A DNA stretch of 64,000 nt, taken from the NCBI RefSeq assembly GCF_900113875.1, contig NZ_FORA01000003.1, positions 186,001 through 250,000 on the forward strand, given 5' to 3'. The notes beneath the pieces were generated by a model. The model saw only the letters and a list, made by a program, of their open reading frames with translations, searched no databases and was not told where the DNA came from. Position numbers and translations under genes: made by a program. Positions 62,734 to 64,000 of the stretch are shown in pieces. Each line of letters starts with the position of its first letter. Positions within the stretch are counted from its first letter, which is position 1. This DNA is from Jannaschia pohangensis (GTDB lineage Bacteria > Pseudomonadota > Alphaproteobacteria > Rhodobacterales > Rhodobacteraceae).

Positions 62734-64000
62734 ATGTTCGAGAGCCTGTCAGACCGCCTTGGCGGCGTCTTTGACCGCCTGACCAAACAGGGCGCCCTGT
62801 CCGAGGATGACGTCCGCACCGCCATGCGCGAGGTCCGCGTGGCCCTGCTCGAGGCGGATGTCTCGCTGGAAGTCGCGCGCGATTTCGTCAAGCGCGTCAC
62901 CGCCAAGGCCACCGGCGCCGCCGTCACCAAGTCGATCACCCCGGGCCAGCAGGTCATCAAGATCGTCCACGACGAACTCCAGAACGTCCTGGCCGGGGAG
63001 GAAGGGCTGCCCCCCCTCAAGATCGACAACCCGCCGTCCCCCATCCTGATGGTCGGCCTTCAGGGGTCGGGCAAGACGACCACCACCGGCAAACTGGCCA
63101 AGCGCCTGACCGAGAAGGAGGGCAAGCGCGTCCTCATGGCGTCGCTCGACGTGAACCGCCCGGCCGCCATGGAACAGCTGGCGATCCTCGGCACCCAGAT
63201 CGGCGTCGACACCCTGCCCATCGTTCCGGGCCAGCGTCCCGTCGACATCGCCAAGCGCGCCAAGACGCAGGCGGCCCTGGGTGGCTATGACGTCTACCTT
63301 CTTGACACCGCCGGTCGGCTCCAGATCGATCAGGTGCTGATGGACGAGGTGGCGCAGGTCCATGCCGCCGTCCAGCCGCGCGAGACGCTGCTGGTGGTCG
63401 ACGGCCTGACCGGCCAGGTCGCCGTCGAGGTGGCGCAGGAATTCGACGCCAAGGTCGGTGTGACCGGTGTGGTGCTCACCCGGATGGACGGCGACGGACG
63501 CGGCGGTGCCGCCCTGTCCATGCGCGCCGTCACCGGCAAGCCCATCCGCTTCGTCGGCATGGGCGAAAAGATGGACGCCCTCGAAACCTTCGAGCCGAGC
63601 CGCATCGCCGGCCGCATCCTCGGCATGGGCGACATCGTCAGCCTGGTCGAGAAGGCCCAGGAAGTCATGGAGGTCGAGGCCCAGGAGCGCATGATGAAGC
63701 GCTTCCAGAAGGGGCTCTTCAACATGAACGACCTCAAGGCTCAGCTGCAGCAGATGCAGAAGATGGGCGGCATGGAAGGGATGATGGGCATGATGCCCGG
63801 CATGGGCAAGATGAAGAAGGCCATCGACGGCGCGGGTCTGGATGACAGCATCCTCAAGCGTCAGATCGCCCTCATCGACTCCATGACCAAGAAGGAACGC
63901 GCCAACCCCGCACTCTTGCAGGCCAGCCGCAAGAAACGCATCGCCAAGGGCGCGGGCCTCGAGGTCAGCGAATTGAACCAGCTTCTCAAGATGCAGCGCC
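62734..64000 (+). CDS. ffh: Signal recognition particle protein Ffh, 3' end outside window
   Basis: The first 422 codons of the SRP GTPase; the gene runs off the right edge. The N domain starts MFESLSDRLGGVFDRL. The G domain has GLQGSGKTTT (P-loop, about 109-118), DVNRPAAMEQL, LLDTAGRLQ and TRMDGDGRGGAA (TKxD-type motif). The methionine-rich M domain, which binds signal peptides and 4.5S RNA, begins near residue 325. GAGGAGAG precedes the ATG. Confidence 0.97.
   Translation, partial: MFESLSDRLGGVFDRLTKQGALSEDDVRTAMREVRVALLEADVSLEVARDFVKRVTAKATGAAVTKSITPGQQVIKIVHDELQNVLAGEEGLPPLKIDNPPSPILMVGLQGSGKTTTTGKLAKRLTEKEGKRVLMASLDVNRPAAMEQLAILGTQIGVDTLPIVPGQRPVDIAKRAKTQAALGGYDVYLLDTAGRLQIDQVLMDEVAQVHAAVQPRETLLVVDGLTGQVAVEVAQEFDAKVGVTGVVLTRMDGDGRGGAALSMRAVTGKPIRFVGMGEKMDALETFEPSRIAGRILGMGDIVSLVEKAQEVMEVEAQERMMKRFQKGLFNMNDLKAQLQQMQKMGGMEGMMGMMPGMGKMKKAIDGAGLDDSILKRQIALIDSMTKKERANPALLQASRKKRIAKGAGLEVSELNQLLKMQR

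Overview
The window reads as chromosomal DNA from a marine-type alphaproteobacterium of the Rhodobacteraceae/Roseobacteraceae. The base composition is GC-rich, genes are packed tightly with many ATGA/GTGA overlaps, and the housekeeping content is typical of that group: an F1 ATP synthase operon in the order atpHAGDC, ClpA, a class II (B12-dependent) ribonucleotide reductase, a DUF484-xerC pair, DUF1489 and DUF2125 proteins, and an FAD/GcvT fusion dehydrogenase. No rRNA, tRNA, CRISPR array, insertion sequence or prophage was recognised.

Region 1 (1-12.0 kb) is an accessory sugar locus, mostly on the minus strand. In transcription order it holds a di-heme cytochrome c peroxidase-like protein, a PfkB kinase resembling sulfofructose kinase YihV, a LacD/YihT-type class I aldolase, a fucose/arabinose-isomerase-like protein, a Gfo/Idh/MocA oxidoreductase, a 2-hydroxyacid dehydrogenase, an aldose 1-epimerase and the start of an aldehyde dehydrogenase. 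Beside them are a TRAP transporter and a DeoR regulator. Together these look like a sulfo-EMP pathway for sulfoquinovose (SQ), the headgroup sugar of the photosynthetic sulfolipid SQDG. A likely route runs from glycoside release through isomerisation, phosphorylation and cleavage to DHAP plus sulfolactaldehyde, then oxidation to sulfolactate and sulfopyruvate. This is inferred from families and context.

Region 2 (12.0-26.5 kb) is a galactoside locus: an ABC sugar importer with its ATPase and an IclR regulator on the opposite strand, a GH36 alpha-galactosidase, a GH42 beta-galactosidase, and most of the De Ley-Doudoroff galactose route (SDR sugar dehydrogenase, SMP-30 lactonase, DgoK, DgoA, a private GAPDH). 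Galactonate dehydratase is not in the window. The two glycosidase specificities match the alpha-Gal-(1,6)-beta-Gal-glycerol headgroup of the galactolipid DGDG. Regions 1 and 2 together could therefore be a locus for the headgroups of thylakoid glycolipids. A short A/T-richer insert with one orphan ORF separates them, and 11-bp tandem repeats occur in both.

Region 3 (26.7-64 kb) is mainly housekeeping: an H-type lectin, the atp operon, GNAT, SAM methyltransferase, glyoxalase II, clpA, an M23 peptidase, rhodanese, SDR-RidA, xerC-DUF484, transaldolase, LysE, priA, hisC-tyrA-extensin-like, an ExbB-like/OmpA-like coiled-coil pair, ChaC, DUF2125, the FAD/GcvT dehydrogenase, DUF1489, nrdJ, an EamA transporter, a LysR-azoreductase divergent pair, and ffh running off the right edge behind a leader with four consecutive hairpins.
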